Source of the DNA: Candidatus Woesearchaeota archaeon
Lineage (GTDB): Archaea; Nanobdellota; Nanobdellia; Woesearchaeales; 21-14-0-10-32-9
Length of the DNA stretch: 14,077 nucleotides
Direction: 5' to 3'
NCBI GenBank assembly: GCA_007116295.1
Contig: SKIS01000021.1
Location: 1 to 14,077, forward strand
The notes beneath the pieces are model-generated. The model was not told the origin of the DNA, did not search any database, and worked only from the letters and a program-made list of their open reading frames with translations. Below, piece after piece: positions 7,253-13,845 of this stretch. The first letter of the stretch is position 1; each line of letters starts with the position of its first letter. Made by a program: the position numbers and the translations under genes.

Positions 7253-7876
7253 AGGCATAACATCAACAACGCCATTTATTATGAACTGAACCGCTATGAC
7301 TGCAAGTATCAATCCAAATATTTTAGCCATAATCATTTTTCCTGTTTTTCCAAAGAAATCTACTAATCTATTACTGTTAGTCATAGCAAAGTAACAAGCT
7401 ACAGCTATTAGTAAAATAGCAGTTAAGAGTATAAAATAATCCCACCAAACACTTATTTCTGAACTAAGTACCATCGTTGTAGCTATAGCCCCAGGGCCGC
7501 TTATAAAAGGAATGGCTAAAGGTATTATGGCTAAGTTTTCACTATCCATCTCGTTGCCTTGGTGATGCTCCTCATCGTGTTGAGTTCCGCTTTTTAGAGT
7601 TTTCATCGCTATGCCAAATAGTATTAGTCCACCCGCAATCCTAAAAGCTTCTATAGTAATTGAAAATAATGAAAAAATTAATGTTCCAAAAAGCATAAAT
7701 GAAACCAATACTCCTACAGCAACAAAAACCGCTTTTCTAGCAACTGATTTTTTTTCTCTTTCTTTTGCAAAAGGTAAAAGAGATGCGAACATAAAAGAAG
7801 TTGTTAAAGGATTTATTATAACAAATAAACTAGCTAAACTCAATAAAAAAAATTGTAAAATTGTTAATTCAGCCAT
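7238..7876 (-). CDS. MarC-family integral membrane protein
   Basis: 212-aa six-helix membrane protein of the MarC/UPF0056 family (LysE-like transporter superfamily); the transported substrate is not established for the family. It shows the two half-repeats: the first begins near residue 6 with NP at 22-23 (INPLTTSF), the second holds the family signature IPFISGPGAIATT (122-134). Length is typical. The loop between the halves (95-113) is hydrophilic and unusually His/Glu/Asp-rich (GTQHDEEHHQGNE), which could bind a metal; this is speculation. The start has a strong TATA box 26 bp upstream, lying in the 33-bp gap behind the DsbB-like gene on the same strand. It overlaps the 6668 gene tail to tail by 15 bp. 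Confidence 0.9.
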   Translation of the reverse strand: MAELTILQFFLLSLASLFVIINPLTTSFMFASLLPFAKEREKKSVARKAVFVAVGVLVSFMLFGTLIFSLFSITIEAFRIAGGLILFGIAMKTLKSGTQHDEEHHQGNEMDSENLAIIPLAIPFISGPGAIATTMVLSSEISVWWDYFILLTAILLIAVACYFAMTNSNRLVDFFGKTGKMIMAKIFGLILAVIAVQFIINGVVDVMPLILN

Positions 7877-7896
7877 TGATTAAAAATCTATATATG

Positions 7897-7905
7897 TTAT
7901 ATAAA
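7897..7905 (-). promoter_or_regulatory. TATA box of marC (and possible dsbB-like terminator T-run)
   Basis: TTTATATAA, centred about 25 bp before the marC ATG at 7876. A run of five T (7907-7903 on the minus strand) begins three bases after the DsbB-like stop codon, so this 33-bp gap could hold both an archaeal T-tract terminator and the next promoter. Confidence 0.5.
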
Positions 7906-7909
7906 AATG

Positions 7910-8506
7910 TTACCTTTTAAAGAACCTTTTGTGTAAAAATACCAGTATAAAAGTTAGTAAAAATCCTGAAAAAGCCATAACAGGTATTGTCATAAAGCCA
8001 TAAGATAAATTATAAATAAAGCTGCAATCAAGAGCTCCACTACAAATTAAGGAGTCTCTTATTTGAACACCATAGTGATATGCTGCAATAAACATTCCTA
8101 TAACTGAAAGAGGCGCTATGTAATAAAAAACGTTTTTATCTTTTCTGATTATAGCAACGAATGTTATTATAGGTAATACATACATGAATATTCTTTGATA
8201 CCAACATAAAGGACACGGATTAAATCCCATTATTTCACTATAAAATAAAGAACTTAAGGTCGCAAATAAACTTACAATAAATGCTCCCCAAAGACTATAA
8301 GGACTTATGTTTTTAAAGAAGAGATTTATTTTTCTACTTTGCTTTTGAGGTAAAAATTTGTACCCTAAAAATAAGAATATGAACATCAAAGACGTAATGA
8401 GAGCTATTAGGGCCGATAAATTAATAAAATTTTCAATAACCGCTATCATTGTATGTTTGAGGTAAGTTAAAGTATTTATAACATTTTCTCCAACTATTGA
8501 AAACAT
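7910..8506 (-). CDS. DsbB/BdbC-like disulfide bond formation protein
   Basis: 198-aa membrane thiol oxidase that would re-oxidise a DsbA-like partner outside the cell and pass electrons to quinone. The helix-entry motif NPCPLCWYQR carries Cys98/Cys101, with the invariant-type Arg105; the second exterior pair is Cys155 and Cys161 in ICSGALDCSF. The short five-residue spacing between the second pair resembles the BdbC/short DsbB group. Membrane segments lie at about 31-48, 72-90, 106-121, 127-145 and 171-193: the four-helix DsbB core plus one extra N-terminal helix. The start at 8506 has a GTATATC box 28 bp upstream; Met20 is an alternative. No DsbA-like thioredoxin is in the window. The six-Cys membrane protein at 3140-3970 is the kind of product that would need such oxidation. 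Confidence 0.88.
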   Translation of the reverse strand: MFSIVGENVINTLTYLKHTMIAVIENFINLSALIALITSLMFIFLFLGYKFLPQKQSRKINLFFKNISPYSLWGAFIVSLFATLSSLFYSEIMGFNPCPLCWYQRIFMYVLPIITFVAIIRKDKNVFYYIAPLSVIGMFIAAYHYGVQIRDSLICSGALDCSFIYNLSYGFMTIPVMAFSGFLLTFILVFLHKRFFKR

Positions 8507-8514
8507 TTATAAAG
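8506..8514 (+). promoter_or_regulatory. TATA box of the gyrB operon
   Basis: TTTATAAAG, centred about 32 bp before the gyrB ATG at 8543, giving a leader of about 6 nt. Its first base is also the first base of the divergent DsbB-like start codon, so the two transcription units overlap in their initiation region. Confidence 0.5.
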
Positions 8515-8530
8515 AAAACAGACTTTTTTT

Positions 8531-8537
8531 GATATAC
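8531..8537 (-). promoter_or_regulatory. TATA-like box of the DsbB-like gene
   Basis: GTATATC on the minus strand, centred 28 bp before the ATG at 8506. It lies within the predicted gyrB initiation region (start codon 8543), so occupancy of the two promoters could be mutually exclusive. Confidence 0.35.
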
Positions 8538-8542
8538 AAAAA

Positions 8543-11500
8543 ATGACTGATTATAAAGCAGAAAACATTAAGGTTCTAGAAGGACTCGATGCTGTAAGAA
8601 AAAGACCTGGGATGTATATCGGAAGTACTGGTAAAAGAGGACTCCATCACTTACTACAAGAAGTTCTAGATAATTCTATAGATGAGGCAATGGCAGGACA
8701 TTGTAGTAAGATTACTATAAAACTACAAAAAGACGGTTTTATAACTGTTGAAGATGATGGAAGAGGAATTCCAGTAGATGAACATCCCCAATATAAGATG
8801 AGTGCGTTAGAAGTCGTTATGACTAAGCTTCATGCAGGAGGAAAGTTCGAGAAAGATTCTTATAAAGTGAGCGGAGGACTACACGGAGTAGGTATTAGTG
8901 TTGTTAACGCCTTAACAGAACACTTACACGTTACAGTTCATAGAGATGGTAAAGAGCACAAAATGAGTTTTTCTAGAGGACAAGTAGTCAAGCCTTTTGA
9001 AGTAGTAGGAGATAGCGATAAAAAAGGCACAGTAATTAGTTTTTATCCTGATAAAGAAATATTTCAAGAAGGAATAGATTATGATTACAATTTAGTTCAA
9101 TCAAGAATAAGAGAGTTGGCTTTTTTAAATAGAGGCGTACGAATAGAAATCCTTGATGAAAGAACAAACAAAAAAGACGAGTTTCAATATGAAGGAGGAA
9201 TAATTAGTTTTGTAGAGTATATTAACAAAAATAAGAAAGGCCTACACACCCCTTTTTATGTTGAAAAAGAAAAAGAAGGAGTCACAGTAGAAATTTCTTT
9301 TCAATACACAGAAGCTTATAGCGAATCTGTTTTTTCTTTTGTAAATAATATTAATACTCATGAAGGAGGAACTCATATGACTGGTTTTAAAGCAGCTTTG
9401 ACCAGGTCACTTAATACTTATTCTGCAACTCAAAAAGATGCAGTCAAGCTTTCAAGCGATGATGTAAGAGAAGGACTTACTGCTATTGTAAGTGTTAAAG
9501 TTCCAGAGCCACAATTTGAAGGACAGACTAAAACTAAGCTAGGTAATAGCGAAGTTAGAGGAATAGTTGAAGGTGTTTTAGGAACCAGCCTTAATAATTT
9601 TTTAGCAGAAAATCCAACTGAATCAAAAATAATACTAGAAAAGTGTATAACTGCAGCTAAAGCAAGAGAAGCAGCTAAAAAAGCAAGAGAACTTACAAGA
9701 AGAAAAAGCGTTCTTGAAAGTAGCTCCCTACCAGGAAAGCTAGCTGATTGTCAAGAAAAAGATCCTGCTAAATCAGAAATTTACATAGTAGAAGGAGATA
9801 GTGCTGGGGGGTGTTTTTGTGGAGATACAGAAATAGCGCTTGCTGACGGGAGAAACATTTCATTTAAACAATTAATAGCTGAAAGGAAAAAAGGCAAGCA
9901 ACATTATTGCTATACTATAAAAGAAAATGGCACCATAGGCATAGAAAAAATATTACATCCTAGAATAACAAAAAGAAACGCTAAAGTAATAAAAGTAGTT
10001 CTTGATAGTGATGAGGAAATAATTTGCACTCCCGATCACGAATTTATGTTAAGAAATGGAACATATAAGAAGGCTAAGGATTTAACTGAAAAAGATTCTT
10101 TAATGCCACTATATAAGAAGTATTCAAAAAAAGAAGGTAAAATCACTATAGAAGGTTATGAGTTAGTTTACGATAATGCAAAAAACGAATGGGTATTCAC
10201 ACATGTTTTAGCAGACGAATACAATTTATTGCATAATTTGTATAATAAAAAACAAGGATCGCATAGGCATCATGTAGACTTTAATAAAAAAAATAACAAT
10301 CCAAGCAACATTATAAGAATGACCAGTAAAGCCCATTTAGAACTTCACAGAAAGCATGCAAGAAAAACCATATTAAGACCTGAAGTGAAAGAAAAACTAA
10401 AGAAAATAAGAAAAACTAAAGCATTTAGAGACAAAGTAAGAAAAAGCATGCTCAAACAAAGTAAACTGCTTAGAGAAAGAGCCAAAAAACAATGGAAACA
10501 TCCTCAATACAAAGAATATATGAAAACCAAGTTCATTGACCACTATAACAATAGTGAAGAATATAGACAAAAAAACAACAAACAACTATATGACGCTCAA
10601 AAAAAATATTGGTCTAATGATAATAACAAAAAGAAACAAGCAGAAAGATTAAAGAAATACTATAAAGACAACCCTCAACTAATAAAAAAACTTTCAAATG
10701 CTTCTAAAAAACAATGGGAAAATAAGGAATTGTTAAGTTGGAGAAAAAAAGAAACCCAAAAGCAATGGACTCCCGAATTTAGAAGAAAAAGAAAAGAAGC
10801 CTATAATAAGACCTATTATTTTAATACAATAAGTTTGATGAAGGCAATAAAAGAGAGCCATGAAAATATAACTGAGGACGTTTTTGAGTACTACAGATCG
10901 TCTTTAAACAATCCTAATATCTTAAAGTACGAAACTTTCAAAAAGAGGTTTTTTTCAAATAACGAGGAAGACCTAAGATTGGCAGTTGAAAATTACAATC
11001 ATAAAATAAAAAGTAAACAATATTTAGATAAAAAAATAGATGTCTATGATATAGAGGTTCCTAAAACACATAATTTTGCATTATCATCAGGCATATTTGT
11101 ACACAATAGTGCAAAGCAAGGTAGAAGTAAAGAAAATCAAGCCATATTACCTTTAAAAGGAAAGATTTTGAATGTTGAAAAAGCCAGGCTTAACAAGATA
11201 TTAACTAATGAAGAGATAAGAACAATAATAACAGCTTTAGGTACAGGTATAGGTGAAGATTTTGACATTGAAAAAACTAGGTATCATAAAATTATAATTA
11301 TGACAGATAGTGATGTTGACGGAAGCCATATTACTACTTTAATACTTACGTTCTTTTATAGATATATGAAAGATTTAATTGAACAAGGCTACATATACGT
11401 GGCTCAGCCACCTCTGTATTTGGTGAAAAAAGGTAATTCTAAGAATTATGTTAGAACTGAAAAGCAAAAAGATGAATTAGTCAAAGAAATGGGAGGCCCT

Positions 11501-11722
11501 AAAGGTATTAGCATACAAAGATACAAAGGCCTTGGAGAGATGAACCCTGATCAACTTTGGGAAACCACTATGAACCCTAAAAACAGGGTTTTAAAGCAAA
11601 TTACTATTGAAGATGCCGTTATGGCAGATCAAGTTTTTAGCACTCTTATGGGAAGCGATGTTGCACCTAGAAGAAAATTCATCGAAGAAAACGCTTATAA
11701 AGTTAAGAATTTAGATATATAA
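8543..11722 (+). CDS. gyrB: DNA gyrase subunit B, interrupted by an in-frame intein
   Basis: ATPase subunit of type IIA DNA gyrase, which introduces negative supercoils together with GyrA. The precursor is 1059 aa. Removing the intein (residues 424-855) leaves 627 aa, normal for GyrB without the extra C-terminal insert of enterobacteria. GHKL ATPase domain: Glu40 and Asn44 in QEVLDNSIDEA, Asp71 in DDGRGIP, and the ATP lid GGLHGVG (111-117); the transducer lysine is in the QTKTKLG loop. Toprim domain: Glu417 in EGDSAGG and the Asp triad 922/924/926 in TDSDVDGSH. The C-terminal GyrB tail is also present (IQRYKGLGEMNP). The intein cuts the first Toprim motif right after EGDSAGG, so no active gyrase can form before splicing. 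gyrA is not adjacent: the next gene, 4 bp downstream, is a C39-like protein. Confidence 0.97.
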   Translation: MTDYKAENIKVLEGLDAVRKRPGMYIGSTGKRGLHHLLQEVLDNSIDEAMAGHCSKITIKLQKDGFITVEDDGRGIPVDEHPQYKMSALEVVMTKLHAGGKFEKDSYKVSGGLHGVGISVVNALTEHLHVTVHRDGKEHKMSFSRGQVVKPFEVVGDSDKKGTVISFYPDKEIFQEGIDYDYNLVQSRIRELAFLNRGVRIEILDERTNKKDEFQYEGGIISFVEYINKNKKGLHTPFYVEKEKEGVTVEISFQYTEAYSESVFSFVNNINTHEGGTHMTGFKAALTRSLNTYSATQKDAVKLSSDDVREGLTAIVSVKVPEPQFEGQTKTKLGNSEVRGIVEGVLGTSLNNFLAENPTESKIILEKCITAAKAREAAKKARELTRRKSVLESSSLPGKLADCQEKDPAKSEIYIVEGDSAGGCFCGDTEIALADGRNISFKQLIAERKKGKQHYCYTIKENGTIGIEKILHPRITKRNAKVIKVVLDSDEEIICTPDHEFMLRNGTYKKAKDLTEKDSLMPLYKKYSKKEGKITIEGYELVYDNAKNEWVFTHVLADEYNLLHNLYNKKQGSHRHHVDFNKKNNNPSNIIRMTSKAHLELHRKHARKTILRPEVKEKLKKIRKTKAFRDKVRKSMLKQSKLLRERAKKQWKHPQYKEYMKTKFIDHYNNSEEYRQKNNKQLYDAQKKYWSNDNNKKKQAERLKKYYKDNPQLIKKLSNASKKQWENKELLSWRKKETQKQWTPEFRRKRKEAYNKTYYFNTISLMKAIKESHENITEDVFEYYRSSLNNPNILKYETFKKRFFSNNEEDLRLAVENYNHKIKSKQYLDKKIDVYDIEVPKTHNFALSSGIFVHNSAKQGRSKENQAILPLKGKILNVEKARLNKILTNEEIRTIITALGTGIGEDFDIEKTRYHKIIIMTDSDVDGSHITTLILTFFYRYMKDLIEQGYIYVAQPPLYLVKKGNSKNYVRTEKQKDELVKEMGGPKGISIQRYKGLGEMNPDQLWETTMNPKNRVLKQITIEDAVMADQVFSTLMGSDVAPRRKFIEENAYKVKNLDI
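10160..10360 (+). other. HNH endonuclease domain inside the GyrB intein
   Basis: Residues about 540-606 of the precursor. Visible elements are an adjacent His pair in GSHRHHVDFNKKNNNPSNI (His576/His577), Asn589 in NPSNI, and His598/His602 in SKAHLELHRKHA, the usual layout of a beta-beta-alpha-metal HNH nuclease of the intron/intein type. The upstream VFTHVLADEYN resembles the helix before the HNH fold in such enzymes. The key residues appear intact, so it may still cut intein-less gyrB alleles at the insertion site; activity is not shown. Confidence 0.8.
10484..10819 (+). repeat. Tandem aromatic-basic helical repeats after the HNH domain
   Basis: Protein-level repeats in residues about 648-759: short Lys/Arg-rich helices each ending in an aromatic, for example KKQWKHPQYKEYM, KKYWSND, KKYYKDNPQL, KKQWENKELL and QKQWTPEFRRKRK. 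The aromatic anchors W690, Y707, W725, W742 and Y759 recur every 17-18 residues, and W651/Y668 fit the same step before one longer gap. Comparable W-x-(D/N)-P-E-aromatic repeats follow HNH domains in other mobile nucleases and are thought to contact the DNA target. The repeats are diverged at nucleotide level. Confidence 0.65.
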
Positions 11723-11726
11723 TAAA

Positions 11727-12326
11727 ATGGTTTATTTGAAAACGACGCCTTACACAACTGCTGCTACTAGTTTGATGAATGTTTTTAACAAAAAAATTGA
11801 AGGATACAAAGCCACACAACAAGAAGAATTTAGTATTTGGCAAAGAAGCGTGGCCTTACCAACAAGAGCAAGCAGCATATTTGGTCTTGCGCTAATAGCA
11901 AAAGAAAAAGGTTTAAATCCCACAATTTATGCTGAAGGAGACGAGTTTGATTTTCCAGATTATAGATTTCACAGATATAAAAAATCAGATATAGAGTTTG
12001 CTCAAATAAGCAGTGATTTGTATAAACAAGAATGTTTAAAGAAAAAAATTCCTATAAACATAGAAGATATTAGTTTTGAGAAAATAAAAGAGCTTTTGAA
12101 AACGAATTATTTGATAGTCCGAATAAATACTAAATTTATAAGAGATCTGAAAAGAAATAATAGTAATTATTTACTTTTTGAGAAATACGAAAACAATGTT
12201 TTTAGAATAATAGATCCAAAACAAGGAGAGCTAGACGTAGATGAAAAAACTGCTTTGCAAAGCTATATAAGTTTAGAAACAAAAAAACACAGACTTCACA
12301 AAGTTTTGTGCATTAGTAAGAAATGA
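11727..12326 (+). CDS. C39-like papain-fold protein lacking the catalytic Cys and His
   Basis: 199-aa soluble protein resembling the peptidase C39-like/DUF3335 family. The N-terminus TTPYTTAATSLMNVF lines up with the usual (Q)TTxYTCGPAxLxM, the motif EEFSIWQRS...FGLALIAKEKG with the family LWREA...YGLALAA..RG pattern, and NSNYLLFEKYENNVFRIIDP with the usual PHWVVVTGYD...VHDP. In this alignment, made by eye, the nucleophile Cys is Thr11 and the catalytic His is Asn147, while Asp163 of the DP pair remains. It should therefore not be a protease and may bind or present a peptide instead. It starts 4 bp after gyrB without a Shine-Dalgarno sequence and overlaps the next gene by ATGA, the first member of a four-gene set with an amidohydrolase and an ATP-grasp ligase. 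Confidence 0.65.
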   Translation: MVYLKTTPYTTAATSLMNVFNKKIEGYKATQQEEFSIWQRSVALPTRASSIFGLALIAKEKGLNPTIYAEGDEFDFPDYRFHRYKKSDIEFAQISSDLYKQECLKKKIPINIEDISFEKIKELLKTNYLIVRINTKFIRDLKRNNSNYLLFEKYENNVFRIIDPKQGELDVDEKTALQSYISLETKKHRLHKVLCISKK

Positions 12327-13006
12327 TATATTTTGATTTTAAAGATAATAATAGTACTATCACCCTTAGTGCTCCTCATGGATCTAATGTTTATCCTGAT
12401 AACAATACTTCTAGAGAGCCAGGAGATAGAGGTACTAAAGAATTAGTTATAAAAATGGCTGAGATTCTAGAGTGCAATTATATAGTTTCTAATTTTAGTA
12501 GAACTTTTGTAGATTTTAATCGATCTAAATCAAATTGTATTTTGAAAAGTTTTGGAGAAAACACTTTCAACAAAGATATTAATGAAAGCGAAATAGCTAG
12601 AAGAAAAGAAATCCATTCACTATATTTTAAGAAGCTTGGTTTTTTATGTAAAGATATGCATTTAAGCATACATTCTATGAACGAAGTTGGAGGAAACGGC
12701 GCTGTTGATGAAGGTAAAAAAAGAAAAGATATTGTGTTGAGTGATTTGGAAGGCAAGAGTTGTAATAGAGAACTTACAAGTAAATTAAAGACCTATCTTG
12801 AAAAAGAAGGTTTTGATGTTAGTTTAAACAAGCCGTTTAAAGGAGGTTACGAAGTGGCGTTTTGCAGTACTATATGTTGCTCTTTACAACTTGAGATACG
12901 AAAAGATTTTTTACTTTCAGGTAAACAAAATCTTTTTATAGACAAACAAAAAGTAAATGATATGGCTCTTAAACTCACAAATGCTATGAGGTTCTTAGAA
13001 AGATGA
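12323..13006 (+). CDS. N-formylglutamate amidohydrolase-like hydrolase
   Basis: 227-aa soluble protein of the N-formylglutamate amidohydrolase (FGase, zinc peptidase-like) family. Motifs in order: SAPHGS (16-21, His19), REPGDRGT (31-38), TFVDFNR (61-67), HLSIHSM (113-119, His117), a GG turn (KGGY, 173-176) and LQLEIRKDF (188-196), matching the family pattern PHxG / D.gT / vD.NR / D.HS / p..GG / vQ.E.n. The namesake enzyme hydrolyses N-formyl-L-glutamate in histidine breakdown, but no hut gene is here. Next to an ATP-grasp ligase, relatives are thought to hydrolyse amide or isopeptide bonds on modified peptides (inference). It overlaps both neighbours by ATGA, indicating tight co-expression. 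Predicted to be cytosolic; no signal peptide. Confidence 0.8.
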   Translation: MIYFDFKDNNSTITLSAPHGSNVYPDNNTSREPGDRGTKELVIKMAEILECNYIVSNFSRTFVDFNRSKSNCILKSFGENTFNKDINESEIARRKEIHSLYFKKLGFLCKDMHLSIHSMNEVGGNGAVDEGKKRKDIVLSDLEGKSCNRELTSKLKTYLEKEGFDVSLNKPFKGGYEVAFCSTICCSLQLEIRKDFLLSGKQNLFIDKQKVNDMALKLTNAMRFLER

Positions 13007-13845
13007 AAATAGATGTTATAGGAGTTAGTAAGACTTGGGAAACTCAAAGCATAATAGATGAAATAAGAAAAAGAGGTATAACTTGTCAGTATGTTGATCC
13101 AAGGAATATTTCTTATATTATTGATAATGATAAAATAAAGTGTTTTTATGAAGATAAAAATTATGAACTTCCAAAAGCAGTTATTTTAAGAGGAGGTCTT
13201 ACTAGAAGTATTAAAGATGCTGGAAGACTTTTTATTAATTTTTTAGAATTAAGCCAAGTTAAAGTTTTGGATAAACCCGTTACTGTTTGGAGAGATTTAG
13301 ATAAGGCTTATCAAAGCATGTGTTTAGTAAAGCATGGTTTACCTCATCCTAAAACTTTTTACAAGATTCCATCAAAGCTAGTAAATAAAGAAGTGAAAAC
13401 AGAGATTGTAACAAAACCTGTTTTGGGATCTAAAGGTAGAGATATATCAAAGAGGCAGCATTTAGAAAGTGAACTCGGAGACGACTATCTAGCCCAAGAA
13501 TTTAGAGGCAGGCTAGGCGAAGATATAAGGGTTTTAGTTGTTAACGGAAAAATCATAGGCGCTATGAAAAGAAAATCTCAGGAAGATGAGTGGAGAAGTA
13601 ATGTTGCTTTAGGAGGAAAAGGAGAGATTTTTGAAATAACTGAAAACCTAGAAAAAGTAGCTAGTGAAGCCCAAAAGTCTTTAGGTATGTTTTTTAGCGG
13701 AATAGATTTGTTAGAAGAAAACGGAGATTACATTGTTTTAGAAGTTAATAGAGCACCTCAATTTAGAGAATTTCAGAAAATTACTAATATAGACGTAGCC
13801 CAAAAAGTAGTAGAGGAACTTATAAATGAAGTTGGAGATAAGTGA
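13003..13845 (+). CDS. RimK-type ATP-grasp amidoligase
   Basis: 280-aa ATP-grasp ligase of the RimK/LysX/CofF/MptN superfamily, enzymes that activate a carboxylate as acyl-phosphate and join it to an amine, often adding amino acids to a peptide or protein end. Visible: N-terminal Rossmann-like pre-ATP domain (1-90); KPVLGSKGRDI with Lys138 and the Gly-rich loop (138-148); QEFRG (165-169); DIRVLVVNGK (174-183); RSNVALGGKG (198-207); and the magnesium site Asp235 in SGIDLLEENG and Glu247/Asn249 in VLEVNRAPQF. All core residues are present, so it should be active. The substrate cannot be read from sequence. No LysW-type carrier is in the window, so it is not evidently lysine biosynthesis. ATGA overlap with the amidohydrolase; a 20-bp overlap with the next gene. 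Confidence 0.88.
   Translation: MKIDVIGVSKTWETQSIIDEIRKRGITCQYVDPRNISYIIDNDKIKCFYEDKNYELPKAVILRGGLTRSIKDAGRLFINFLELSQVKVLDKPVTVWRDLDKAYQSMCLVKHGLPHPKTFYKIPSKLVNKEVKTEIVTKPVLGSKGRDISKRQHLESELGDDYLAQEFRGRLGEDIRVLVVNGKIIGAMKRKSQEDEWRSNVALGGKGEIFEITENLEKVASEAQKSLGMFFSGIDLLEENGDYIVLEVNRAPQFREFQKITNIDVAQKVVEELINEVGDK

Larger units (their letters stand above)
9812..11107 (+). mobile_element. GyrB intein with HNH homing endonuclease (432 aa)
   Basis: In-frame protein intron between GDSAGG and SAKQGR of GyrB. The first residue is Cys424 (CFCGDTEIALADG, block A); block B has the Thr-x-x-His motif TPDH (496-499). The C-terminal part carries KIDVYDIEVPKTHNFAL (block F) and SGIFVHN with the His854-Asn855 pair, followed by Ser856 as the +1 nucleophile (block G). 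All residues needed for standard class 1 splicing are present. An HNH nuclease sits between the two splicing halves, so this is a full-size, potentially mobile intein. From established knowledge, the Synechocystis GyrB intein is likewise placed in this GyrB motif, is of similar length and is the known example of an HNH-family intein endonuclease. That suggests a common lineage moving between domains of life, which is inferred. Confidence 0.95.

Noticed and set aside
10397..10585. Minus-strand open frame within the gyrB intein
   Set aside because: A Phe/Val/Ser-rich shadow of Lys-rich repeats; no independent coding evidence.
10484..10819. DNA tandem repeat or CRISPR-like array in the A-rich intein centre
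   Set aside because: The periodicity is in the protein (aromatic anchors every 17-18 residues); the nucleotide units are diverged, and there are no identical repeats with unique spacers.
9812..11107. Group I or II intron in gyrB
   Set aside because: The insert is a continuous in-frame open reading frame with protein-splicing blocks A, B, F and G, so it is an intein, not an RNA intron.
12323..13006. Histidine-degradation role for the FGase-like gene
   Set aside because: No hutH, hutU, hutI or formiminoglutamate hydrolase in the window; tight coupling to an ATP-grasp ligase suggests peptide chemistry instead.
13003..13845. LysX/ArgX (lysine or arginine biosynthesis) assignment for the ATP-grasp gene
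   Set aside because: No LysW-like carrier with its acidic C-terminus and no lysine/arginine biosynthesis genes nearby; only the broad RimK-type class is supported.
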